Positions 1-6,200 of a stretch of 7,168 nucleotides of DNA are shown piece after piece; the first letter of the stretch is position 1; the number at the start of each line of letters is the position of its first letter. The stretch lies in contig JACQTN010000570.1 of NCBI GenBank assembly GCA_016210785.1, positions 1 to 7,168 on the forward strand, in the 5' to 3' direction. The notes beneath the pieces are model-generated. The model was not told the DNA's origin, ran no database searches, and saw nothing but the letters and a program-made list of their open reading frames with translations. Source of the DNA: Armatimonadota bacterium (GTDB taxonomy: Bacteria; Sysuimicrobiota; Sysuimicrobiia; Sysuimicrobiales; JACQTN01). The translations under genes and the position numbers were made by a program.

Positions 1-1040
1 ACCATGAACCGCTCGACCTCACCCATGTTGTAGCGGCAGTCGAAGATCTTCGACCCCCGCACGCCGGGCGAGTCGATGTTCAGGTAGCCGAGGGCGTATG
101 TGCGGAGTTCTTCGAACGTGTTGTCCACGTACCAGGTGGAGCCGGCGTACCGGCCGGTGGAGTGTCCCGGCCACCAGGCGAAGCGGACCCCGGCCCGGAG
201 CCTGTTCTGGTGCCGCGCCAGCACGCGGGCCAGCTCCAGCAGACAGGCGTCCCCCGTGGCGTTGTCGGTGGCGCCGTAGTACCAGGAGTCGATGTGGGCG
301 CCCACCAGCAGGAACTCCTTCCCGTGCCGGCCCGGGATGTGGCCCACCGGGAGGGGGACGCGCTTCCACCCGATCCAGGTCTTGGCCCGCAGACGCAGAC
401 GCACCGATCCCCGGTCCAGCATGGCGCGGAGCCGCTCGCCGTCGCCCCTGGTGATGGAGACCGTGGGGATGCGTGGAATGCGCCCGGCCGACTCGGGGGT
501 CGGGGTGCCCCAGACCGGGGTGACGATCATCTCGTGGATGTTGGACTCGCCCGAGGGCCACATGTGGATGAGGGCCAGGGCGCCGTGCTCCTGGGCGAGG
601 GCGACGCCGTCCGGGCCGCCTCCCGTCGAGAGGACGATCTTGCCGCTCACGTCGCGGCCCCGGTACTCCTCGGCCTGGCCGGCCTTGGCGAAGATCATCT
701 TGCCCTTGTCCTCCGGGCCCACCTCGCCAATGAAGACCACCTCGCCTTCGATACCATCGTCGGGCGTGCTGGCGGAGAAGGCGCGGGGCCGGGAGGGCAG
801 GGTGATCCGTTCGGGCGCGACCACCTCCAGGGTGGAGTCCAGCGGGTAGCTCAGGTAGGCGTCGAACTCGTGCAGGCGGGCGTCGACCCCGTAGCGCCGG
901 AGCTGTTCCATGATGTAGTCTGCGGCCTGGCGCTCAGGCGGTGTCCCCGAGTCGCGGGCCAGCGTGCACAGGTACTCCAGGTGCCACTGCAGGGTCTCCG
1001 CCGAGACATCCTTCCGGATTGCCTCGTCAAACTCCGCCAT
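1..1040 (-). CDS. M28-family zinc metallopeptidase with PA domain (3' end outside window)
   Basis: This gene reads leftward from an ATG at 1040-1038 and stays open to the window edge, giving 346 residues without the C-terminus. It is probably an aminopeptidase or carboxypeptidase of the M28 (glutamate carboxypeptidase II / Streptomyces aminopeptidase) group. Residues 1-90 hold helical N-terminal sequence. Residues about 94-230 look like an inserted PA domain (EGEVVFIG, then SGKIVLS and IPTVSIT). The catalytic domain begins near 240 with GAHIDSWYYGATDNATG, which supplies metal ligands His249 and Asp259. Asp323 in YLNIDSPG matches the third acidic ligand, and the last His lies outside the window. 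The usual catalytic Glu-Glu after the FASW-like strand is replaced: the line reads FAWWPGHSTGRYAGS, with His293-Ser294 in those two places. No signal peptide is seen, so a cytosolic enzyme is likely. A GGAGG site lies 8 bases before the ATG. Fold assignment is firm; substrate is unknown. Confidence 0.9.
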   Translation of the reverse strand, partial: MAEFDEAIRKDVSAETLQWHLEYLCTLARDSGTPPERQAADYIMEQLRRYGVDARLHEFDAYLSYPLDSTLEVVAPERITLPSRPRAFSASTPDDGIEGEVVFIGEVGPEDKGKMIFAKAGQAEEYRGRDVSGKIVLSTGGGPDGVALAQEHGALALIHMWPSGESNIHEMIVTPVWGTPTPESAGRIPRIPTVSITRGDGERLRAMLDRGSVRLRLRAKTWIGWKRVPLPVGHIPGRHGKEFLLVGAHIDSWYYGATDNATGDACLLELARVLARHQNRLRAGVRFAWWPGHSTGRYAGSTWYVDNTFEELRTYALGYLNIDSPGVRGSKIFDCRYNMGEVERFM

Positions 1041-1048
1041 GGTGGCTG

Positions 1049-1055
1049 CCTCCGG
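1049..1055 (-). promoter_or_regulatory. Ribosome-binding site of the M28 peptidase gene
   Basis: On the minus strand the sequence CCGGAGG ends 8 bases before the ATG at 1040. This spacing is ideal and fixes the start of the peptidase, which otherwise has no competing in-frame start nearby. Confidence 0.75.
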
Positions 1056-1062
1056 TGAGTGA

Positions 1063-1104
1063 GTCCGATGTCGCCGGTCGCGTAGCCTTTCGATGCCATC
1101 GGAC
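1063..1104. repeat. 8-bp inverted repeat with 26-base spacer in the divergent upstream region
   Basis: GTCCGATG at 1063-1070 is the exact reverse complement of CATCGGAC at 1097-1104. An outer GAG (1061-1063) / CTC (1109-1111) match is possible if a bulge is allowed. It lies 23-64 bases upstream of the M28 peptidase start, where a promoter or operator is expected. It has no T-run, so it is not a standard terminator. No convincing -35/-10 hexamers are visible on either strand. A role as an operator is a guess; an 8-bp match could be chance. Confidence 0.35.
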
Positions 1105-1130
1105 GGAACTCCTCGGCCGCCCCAGTGTGG

Positions 1131-1346
1131 CGCAGGCCGCAGACGGCGGCGGCGCCCGTACCCGACCCCACGCTGGGCATGGCCCGCGTGGAGACCCGGG
1201 ACGCCGTGCCCACGCCCATCGGTCCGGCCCGCGGCTGTCCCTTTGCCGGCCGCTGCTCGAAGGTGATGGACGTGCGCCGGACCGTCACGCCCCTGGCGGT
1301 CGCCGTCGCCCCCAACCACGTGGTGTCCTGCCACCTGTATGGGTAG
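1131..1346 (+). pseudogene. C-terminal remnant of an Opp/Dpp-type peptide ABC transporter ATPase
   Basis: The + frame ending at the TAG 1344-1346 encodes the signature tail of oligopeptide/dipeptide transporter ATPases (OppD/OppF/DppD/DppF). In order it has APVPDPTL, then PTPIGPARGCPFAGRC, and it ends SCHLYG. In intact proteins, of roughly 320-340 residues, this follows the nucleotide-binding domain. Here Walker A, signature and Walker B regions are absent, and the frame is blocked by a stop at 1083-1085. Recognisable similarity starts only near 1140. The tail normally has four cysteines, which bind an iron-sulfur cluster in some members. Here the third is Arg (CGC at 1275-1277, one base from TGC), which fits loss of selection. 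No ribosome-binding site precedes the only possible starts. A short expressed peptide is possible but unlikely. It suggests a peptide transporter operon once preceded the M20 peptidase. Confidence 0.8.
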
Positions 1347-1454
1347 GTGGAACGTGCCCCACGCCGGGCGACGCGGCGCTCCCGACGGCGGGAATCCGCG
1401 CGGCACGGGTGGAAGCCTTTGGGGAGAGTCCCGCGCCGCCGAGGAGGAACCGTA
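1347..1454 (+). other. Non-coding leader between the transporter remnant and the M20 gene
   Basis: The reading frame of the M20 gene stays open back to 1347, but the extra 36 residues would be an Arg-rich string without family similarity. The strong ribosome-binding site lies at the downstream end of this stretch. I therefore treat it as untranslated leader. No A/T-rich promoter hexamers, terminator hairpin with T-run, or riboswitch-like structure could be recognised. If the five downstream genes have their own promoter, it should lie here or inside the remnant. Confidence 0.5.
1441..1447 (+). promoter_or_regulatory. Ribosome-binding site that sets the GTG start of the M20 hydrolase
   Basis: GAGGAGG ends 7 bases before GTG 1455-1457. 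This site decides the start, because the frame is open further upstream but those starts lack any such site and the upstream residues do not resemble the family. Confidence 0.8.
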
Positions 1455-2831
1455 GTGACTGCTGTTCTCGACCGGTGGGTAGACGCCCACCGCGACCAGC
1501 ACCTGGACCTGCTCTTCCGGCTCGTGCGCCAGCCCAGCATCAGCGCGCAGGGGGTGGGCGTGGAGGAGTGCGCGGCGCTGCTGATGGAGACCATGCGCGA
1601 CGTGGGCCTGGAGCCCTCTCTCATCAGCACGCCGGGCCAGCCCGTGGTCTACGGCGAGCGGATCGAAGACCCGTCGCGGCCCACCGTGCTCTTCTACGGG
1701 CACTACGACGTCCAGCCGCCCGAGCCGCTCGAGTTGTGGCAGTCCCCGCCGTTTGAGCCCACGATCCGGGACGGCCGCATCTACGCCCGGGGCATCGCCG
1801 ACAACAAGGGGCAGCACCTGGCCCATCTGCTGGCGATTCAGGCGTTCCGCGAGGTCCAGGGCCGGGTGCCGGTCAACGTGAAGGTCGTGCTGGAAGGGGA
1901 GGAGGAAAGCGCCAGCCCCAACCTGGCGGCGTTCGTCCGCCAGCACCGGCGGCGGCTGCGGGCCGACCTGGCCTACACCGCGGACGGCGGCATGCACCCA
2001 TCCGGCCGCCCCATCGTCTGCTTCGGCGTGCGGGGCATCCTGTACGTGGAGCTGGAAACGCGGGGAGCCGCCAGCGACTACCACTCCGGCAACAAGGGCA
2101 ACGTGCTGCCCAATCCGGCGTGGGAGCTGGTGGAGTTGCTGGCGAAGATGCGCGACGAGAAGGGGCGGGTTCGCATCCCCGGCTTCTACCGGCGCGTGCG
2201 GCCGCCCTCCGCGTACGAGCGGGAGGCGCTCCGCCGGATCCCCTTCGATCGCAAGGAGTTCCTGCGCGAGCACGGCCTGCGCACGACGCCCATCGCCGGT
2301 GGAGCGGAGTTCTACCGGCGCCTGATGTTCGAGCCCACGCTCAACATCGCCGGCTTCACCAGCGGGTACGGCGGGCCCGGCGCCAAGACCATCATCCCCG
2401 GCCGGGCACTGCTGAAGATGGACATGCGCCTGGTCGTGGACCAGGACCCCGAGGAGATCTTCCGCGCGTTCAGGAGATTTGCGGCCGCGCACGCGCCCGG
2501 GGCGGCGGTGCGCAAGATCGGCGCGGTGCCGCCGTCGCGCACGCCGCCCGACCTGCCCGTCTGCCGGGCGGTGATGGGAGCGGTGGCCCAGGCGCAAGGG
2601 AAGGCGCCCGTCATCGTGCCGGCGCTGGGCGGCACGCTGCCGGACTACGTCTTCACCAAGATCCTCAAGATGCCTTCGGTGGTCGTCCCCTATGCCAACC
2701 ACGATGAGAGCAACCACGCCCCCAACGAGAACATGAAGGTGGACCTGTTCTTCGCGGGGATCAAGACCTCCATTGCCGTGATGGAGGCGCTGGGCCGCAT
2801 GCCCAAGGAGGGTGCGCGATGGCGCGGGTGA
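1455..2831 (+). CDS. M20-family metallopeptidase (dipeptidase/ArgE-DapE-CPG2 type)
   Basis: The product of 458 residues is a di-zinc (or cobalt) hydrolase of the M20 group. It probably cleaves dipeptides or N-acyl amino acids in the cytosol. All expected active-site elements are visible: YGHYDVQP with His83; ADNKG with bridging Asp116; EGEEES with general base Glu149 and ligand Glu150; TADGG with ligand Asp177; and the last ligand His421 in SNHAPNE near the C-terminus. The dimerisation (lid) domain runs from about 190 to 310 and starts with SDYHSGNKGN. Its His210 matches the residue that reaches the partner's active site in carnosinase-like relatives. The length is usual for the family. The start is GTG, chosen from the ribosome-binding site. 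The gene overlaps the next by 13 bases, implying translational coupling. Upstream lies a peptide-transporter ATPase remnant, which fits a peptide-use role. The exact substrate cannot be told. Confidence 0.93.
   Translation: MTAVLDRWVDAHRDQHLDLLFRLVRQPSISAQGVGVEECAALLMETMRDVGLEPSLISTPGQPVVYGERIEDPSRPTVLFYGHYDVQPPEPLELWQSPPFEPTIRDGRIYARGIADNKGQHLAHLLAIQAFREVQGRVPVNVKVVLEGEEESASPNLAAFVRQHRRRLRADLAYTADGGMHPSGRPIVCFGVRGILYVELETRGAASDYHSGNKGNVLPNPAWELVELLAKMRDEKGRVRIPGFYRRVRPPSAYEREALRRIPFDRKEFLREHGLRTTPIAGGAEFYRRLMFEPTLNIAGFTSGYGGPGAKTIIPGRALLKMDMRLVVDQDPEEIFRAFRRFAAAHAPGAAVRKIGAVPPSRTPPDLPVCRAVMGAVAQAQGKAPVIVPALGGTLPDYVFTKILKMPSVVVPYANHDESNHAPNENMKVDLFFAGIKTSIAVMEALGRMPKEGARWRG
2805..2812 (+). 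promoter_or_regulatory. Ribosome-binding site of the CapA-like gene
   Basis: AAGGAGGG lies inside the end of the M20 gene and ends 6 bases before ATG 2819. It supports that start and shows that the overlapping gene can also be initiated independently. Confidence 0.75.
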
Positions 2832-3853
2832 TTCTGGCCGCCACCGGCGACATGATGTTCCGCCACGCCCTGCGGGACGGGCCGCCCCACGCCTGGCTGC
2901 GCGAGGCCGACCTGGCCTTCGCCAACGTGGAGATGCCGCTGACGGACCGCGGCCGGTCCGCGGAGAAGTTCATCACGTTCCGCAGCGATCCCGCGCTGGT
3001 GGGCGAACTGGTGCGCTTCGGAGTGGACGTGGCCACGGTCGCCAACAACCACGCCTTCGACTTCGGGGAAGAGGGATTTCTGCAGACCCTGGACGTCTTC
3101 CGCGGGGCGGGCATCCCGCTGGTGGGCGCGGGGCGCAATCTGGAGGAGGCCACGGCCCCGGCGGTGCTCACCGCCGGCGGGATGCGCGTGGCCTTTCTGG
3201 CGCTGGCCGCCACGCTGCCGCACGGATCGGCGGCCGCGCCCGACCGCCCGGGGTTGGCGCCCATCCGCGTCTTCTCCGACTTCCGCGTCGACGGCATCAT
3301 GCAGGAAGAGCAGCCGGGCACCGCGCCCTACGTGCTCACCACCGCCCACCAGGAGGACGTGGCGCGGGCGGAGGCCGCCGTGCGCCACGCCCGGGAGCGC
3401 GCCGACGCGGTGGTGGTCGGCATCCACTGGGGCGTGCCGCCCACCTGGATGGGGGGATTCCAGGGACCGCTGGTGGACTACCAGCGGCCGCTCGGGCACC
3501 ATCCCCACGTCATCCACGGTGTGGAGCGGTACGGCCGGGGCGTGATCTGCTACAGCCTGGGCAACTTCGTCTTCCACCGGTACGTGCGGCCCCAGCCGGT
3601 CCGACCGTTCGTCGGCTATAACCATCCGCGCACGAGGATCCCGGAGATGAAGGAAAGCGTGCTGGCGTGGGCGACGCTGGCGCCGGACGGGGTAGAGGAG
3701 ATGGAGTTCCGGCCGGTGGTGCTGGATCAAGAGGGCGATCCGGCGCCCGCGGAGGGCGAGCGGGCGGCGCGCATCCTGGAGCGTCTGGCCGCGTTCAGCG
3801 AGGAACTGGATACGCGCGTGGCGCTGGAGGGAACCCGGGCGCGCCTGGCGTGA
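2819..3853 (+). CDS. CapA/PgsA-like protein (PGA_cap domain, metallophosphatase fold) with probable internal deletion
   Basis: The 344-residue product belongs to the CapA group named after capsule poly-gamma-glutamate synthesis. Many bacterial members are standalone and of unproven function. Conserved elements are TGDMMF (Asp11), FANVEMPLT (Asn36, Glu38), VANNHAFDFG (Asn76-77, His78, Asp81), GIHWG (His203), HHPH (228, 230) and YSLGNFVF (Asn249). Relatives carry about 13 residues, roughly a helix and strand ending in Gly-His, between the YQRPLGH motif and HHPHV. Here they read YQRPLGHHPHV (221-231), so this element is missing. The loss is in frame and the rest is intact, but metal binding may be impaired. 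No signal peptide or membrane anchor is seen, unlike classical CapA. No capsule ligase genes (CapB/CapC type) lie nearby, so capsule synthesis is not supported. The C-terminal 35 residues are probably helical. The gene overlaps the M20 hydrolase by 13 bases. Confidence 0.85.
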   Translation: MARVILAATGDMMFRHALRDGPPHAWLREADLAFANVEMPLTDRGRSAEKFITFRSDPALVGELVRFGVDVATVANNHAFDFGEEGFLQTLDVFRGAGIPLVGAGRNLEEATAPAVLTAGGMRVAFLALAATLPHGSAAAPDRPGLAPIRVFSDFRVDGIMQEEQPGTAPYVLTTAHQEDVARAEAAVRHARERADAVVVGIHWGVPPTWMGGFQGPLVDYQRPLGHHPHVIHGVERYGRGVICYSLGNFVFHRYVRPQPVRPFVGYNHPRTRIPEMKESVLAWATLAPDGVEEMEFRPVVLDQEGDPAPAEGERAARILERLAAFSEELDTRVALEGTRARLA

Positions 3854-3868
3854 CCGCGCACAGACGAT

Positions 3869-3875
3869 GAGGTGA
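3869..3875 (+). promoter_or_regulatory. Ribosome-binding site of the dehydrogenase gene
   Basis: GAGGTGA ends 4 bases before ATG 3880, in the 26-base gap after the CapA-like gene. The gap holds no terminator, so read-through from upstream is expected. Confidence 0.6.
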
Positions 3876-3879
3876 AGCC

Positions 3880-4926
3880 ATGCGGGCGGTGGTGATCCGC
3901 GAGCATGGGGGTCTGGATGTCCTGCGGCTGGAGCAGGTCCCGACGCCCGAGATCGGTTCGGAGGACACGCTGGTCGCGGTGAAGGCCTGTGCCCTCAACC
4001 ATCTCGACCTGTGGATGCGCAGCGGGCCTCCCGAAGATATCTTCCCCTGGCGGGGGAAGGACCTGCCGCGCATCTCGGGCGGCGACGTGGCGGGCGTGGT
4101 GGCGGAAGTGGGGCGGGGGGTCTCCGGCGTGCGGGCAGGCGACCCCGTCGTGCTCTATCCGGGCCTGTACTGCGGCGCCTGCGAGTACTGCCGCGTCGGG
4201 GAGCACACCATGTGCCTGCGCTACCACATCCTCGGCGAGCACGCGGACGGCGGCCTGGCGGAGTACGTCCGCATTCCCGCGAAAAACCTGATCCCCATCG
4301 AAGGCGACCTGGGGTTTGAGAAGGCCGCCGCGGTGCCGGTGGCCTACACGACCGCCTGGCGGATGCTGATCACCCGCGCCGGTCTGCGGCCCGGCGAAGA
4401 GGTGCTCGTGCTGGGCGTGGGCGGCGGGGTGGCCTGCGCCGCGCTGCAGATCGCGGTGCGGGTGGGGGCGCGGGTGATCGCCGGCTCCGCGTCCGCCTGG
4501 AAGCTGGACCGGGCCCGCGCCCTGGGCGCCGACGCCACGATCCTTACGGGTGAGGAGCCCTTCTCCACGCAGGTGCTCGACCTCACCCGCGGCCGGGGGG
4601 TGGACGTGGTGGTGGACGGCCTCGGCGCGCGCACGTGGCAGGAGAGCATCCGCAGTCTGGCCCGCGGGGGGCGCCTGGTCATCTGCGGCGCCACCACCGG
4701 CGGTCGCGTGGAGATCGACATTCGCGAGATCTACCAGCGCCACCGCATGGTGCTGGGCGCGCCCATGGGCACGCAGCGCGAGACCGAGATCGTGTGCGGG
4801 CTGGTGTGGCGGGGCGAGATCGACCCGGTGGTGGACCGCGTCCTCCCGCTGGACCAGATCGCGGAGGCGCACCGGGTGCTGGAAGCCCGCGAGCAGTTTG
4901 GCAAAGTAGTGGTGAGATGTACCTGA
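3880..4926 (+). CDS. Zinc-binding medium-chain dehydrogenase/reductase (quinone-reductase-like)
   Basis: The product of 348 residues is an NAD(P)-dependent oxidoreductase of the MDR superfamily. Residues 1-140 form the GroES-like catalytic domain, followed by a Rossmann domain with VLGVGGGVACAALQ (177-190) as dinucleotide loop. A structural zinc lobe is plain: Cys98, Cys101, Cys104 and Cys112. The three usual catalytic-zinc ligands of alcohol dehydrogenases are not there. The CHTD-type Cys is Asn40 (ALNHLD), the GHE-type His is Gly68 (ISGGDVAG), and the third Cys is Val154. This matches a subgroup with ALNHLDLW and LGEHADGG motifs that is usually annotated simply as zinc-binding dehydrogenase. 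A quinone or enone reductase role is more likely than alcohol oxidation; the substrate is unknown. The start has a ribosome-binding site. The stop overlaps the next start by 10 bases. Confidence 0.88.
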   Translation: MRAVVIREHGGLDVLRLEQVPTPEIGSEDTLVAVKACALNHLDLWMRSGPPEDIFPWRGKDLPRISGGDVAGVVAEVGRGVSGVRAGDPVVLYPGLYCGACEYCRVGEHTMCLRYHILGEHADGGLAEYVRIPAKNLIPIEGDLGFEKAAAVPVAYTTAWRMLITRAGLRPGEEVLVLGVGGGVACAALQIAVRVGARVIAGSASAWKLDRARALGADATILTGEEPFSTQVLDLTRGRGVDVVVDGLGARTWQESIRSLARGGRLVICGATTGGRVEIDIREIYQRHRMVLGAPMGTQRETEIVCGLVWRGEIDPVVDRVLPLDQIAEAHRVLEAREQFGKVVVRCT

Positions 4927-6185
4927 GCCAGATCCTCGACAGGCCGATCCTGGACGCCAGGGGCGACGTGATTGGCACCCTCGGGGATCTGGTCATCGAC
5001 CAGAGCGAAGTCTTCCCCCGCATCACCGGCCTGGCCATCAAGGGCGACCGCAGCCGCATCTCTCTGATCCCCTGGGAGGCCGTGGAGCGCCTGGACGCCT
5101 CCGAGGTGCGTCTGCGCGCGGAGCGCTACGCCCTCAAGCCGCGGCCTTTGCAGCCCGAGGAGTTCCTGCTGGCGGACGAGGTGCTGGACAAACAGGTCGT
5201 GGACATCGACGGGCTGAAGGTGGTGCGCGTCAACGACCTGCAACTCGCCCTCCAAGGCGGCGCGCTCCGCCTGGTGGCGGCGGACGTGGGGAGCGGCGGC
5301 CTGCTGCGCCGTCTCAACCTCGAGGGCGCCGCCCGCCGCGTGGGCACGCTGCTGCGGCGGCCGCTGGCCGACCGCCTCATCCCGTGGAACATGGTGGCCA
5401 CGCTGGGCGGCCCCCGAACCCCCCTCAAGCTCAAGATCAGCCGGGAGAAACTGCGGGACATCCACCCCGCCGACCTGGGCGACTTGCTGGAGGAGCTGGA
5501 CCGCGACGACCGCGTCGAGATGCTGGCAGTCCTGGAAGAGGAGGCCGCGGCGGAGGCGCTGGCCGAGGCCGAGCCGGAGGTCCAGGTGGACATCGTGAAG
5601 AGCCTGCCCAGCGAGAAAGCCGCGGACCTGCTGGAAGAGATGTCTCCCGATGATGCCGCGGGCCTGGTGCGCGACCTGCCCGAGGAGAAGGCCAGCGAGA
5701 TCATCTCGCTGATGGAGCCGGAGGAGGCGCAGGAGGTGAAGGAACTCCTGCGCTACCCGGAGGGCACCGTGGGCAGCCACATGAACACCGAGCACATCGC
5801 CCTCCCGGAGACGCTCACGGTGGAGGAGACGATCCAGCGCCTGCGGGACCTGGCCCCCGGCGCCGAGACCATCTACTATCTGTACGTGGTGGACGGCGAG
5901 GGGCGGCTGGTGGGGGTGCTGTCCCTCCGCAGCCTCATTATCGCGCCCCCGCAGACGCGCCTGTCGGAGATCATGGAGCGCGACGTCATCGCGGCCTACG
6001 CCGACGACCCGGAGGAAGAGGCGGCCAGCGTGCTGGAGAAGTACGACCTGCTGGGCGTGCCCGTCATGGACCGGGAACGCCGCCTGCTGGGCGTGGTGAC
6101 CATCGACGACGTCATGGACCTGGTCATGGAGAAGGCCAGCCCGCGGCCGCGCTGGTTCAGCCGCCGGTGGCGCCGCGCTCCCTGA
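4917..6185 (+). CDS. Soluble PRC-barrel / MgtE N-domain / tandem CBS protein
   Basis: The 422-residue product resembles the cytosolic sensing half of the Mg channel MgtE but has no transmembrane part. Residues 1-75 form a PRC-barrel-like domain (ILDRPILDARGDVIG). Residues 83-165 look like a second, divergent one. Residues about 173-285 are an MgtE-N superhelical domain rich in acidic repeats (IHPADLGDLLEEL, LPSEKAADLLEEM, LPEEKASEI). Residues 288-345 and 350-405 are two CBS domains (VVDGEGRLVGVLS; PVMDRERRLLGVVTIDDVMD). The chain ends in a basic tail (RPRWFSRRWRR) where MgtE would continue into its plug helix and membrane domain. In MgtE these parts bind Mg and close the pore; CBS pairs may also bind adenine nucleotides. 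The start at 4917 was chosen because the domain begins there; the frame is open further up inside the dehydrogenase gene. The ribosome-binding site is weak (GGTGAG touching the ATG), so translation is probably coupled through the 10-base overlap. The gene lies 15 bases before an Nramp-type transporter, suggesting control of that partner. Confidence 0.9.
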   Translation: MYLSQILDRPILDARGDVIGTLGDLVIDQSEVFPRITGLAIKGDRSRISLIPWEAVERLDASEVRLRAERYALKPRPLQPEEFLLADEVLDKQVVDIDGLKVVRVNDLQLALQGGALRLVAADVGSGGLLRRLNLEGAARRVGTLLRRPLADRLIPWNMVATLGGPRTPLKLKISREKLRDIHPADLGDLLEELDRDDRVEMLAVLEEEAAAEALAEAEPEVQVDIVKSLPSEKAADLLEEMSPDDAAGLVRDLPEEKASEIISLMEPEEAQEVKELLRYPEGTVGSHMNTEHIALPETLTVEETIQRLRDLAPGAETIYYLYVVDGEGRLVGVLSLRSLIIAPPQTRLSEIMERDVIAAYADDPEEEAASVLEKYDLLGVPVMDRERRLLGVVTIDDVMDLVMEKASPRPRWFSRRWRRAP

Positions 6186-6200
6186 TCCCCTCCCCCGTTC

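Noticed and set aside
162..1058. Plus-strand open frames across the first kilobase
   Set aside because: The minus strand here encodes a clear M28 peptidase with ordered active-site motifs. The plus frames have Pro/Arg/Gly-rich composition and no recognisable motif.
1347..1454. A 36-residue N-terminal extension of the M20 hydrolase
   Set aside because: The extension is Arg-rich and unlike the family, and the ribosome-binding site at 1441-1447 points to the GTG at 1455.
2943..2960. Hairpin CGGACCG-CGGC-CGGTCCG
   Set aside because: It lies inside the CapA-like coding region over conserved-looking residues, has no T-run, and such stems are common in DNA of this base composition.
2819..3853. Poly-gamma-glutamate capsule operon
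   Set aside because: Only a CapA-like protein is present. It lacks a signal or anchor and has no synthetase or ligase partners in the window, so a capsule system is not supported.
4635..4916. A 94-residue N-terminal extension of the MgtE-like protein within the dehydrogenase gene
   Set aside because: This part is the out-of-frame shadow of the dehydrogenase C-terminus. The PRC-barrel similarity begins at the ATG 4917.
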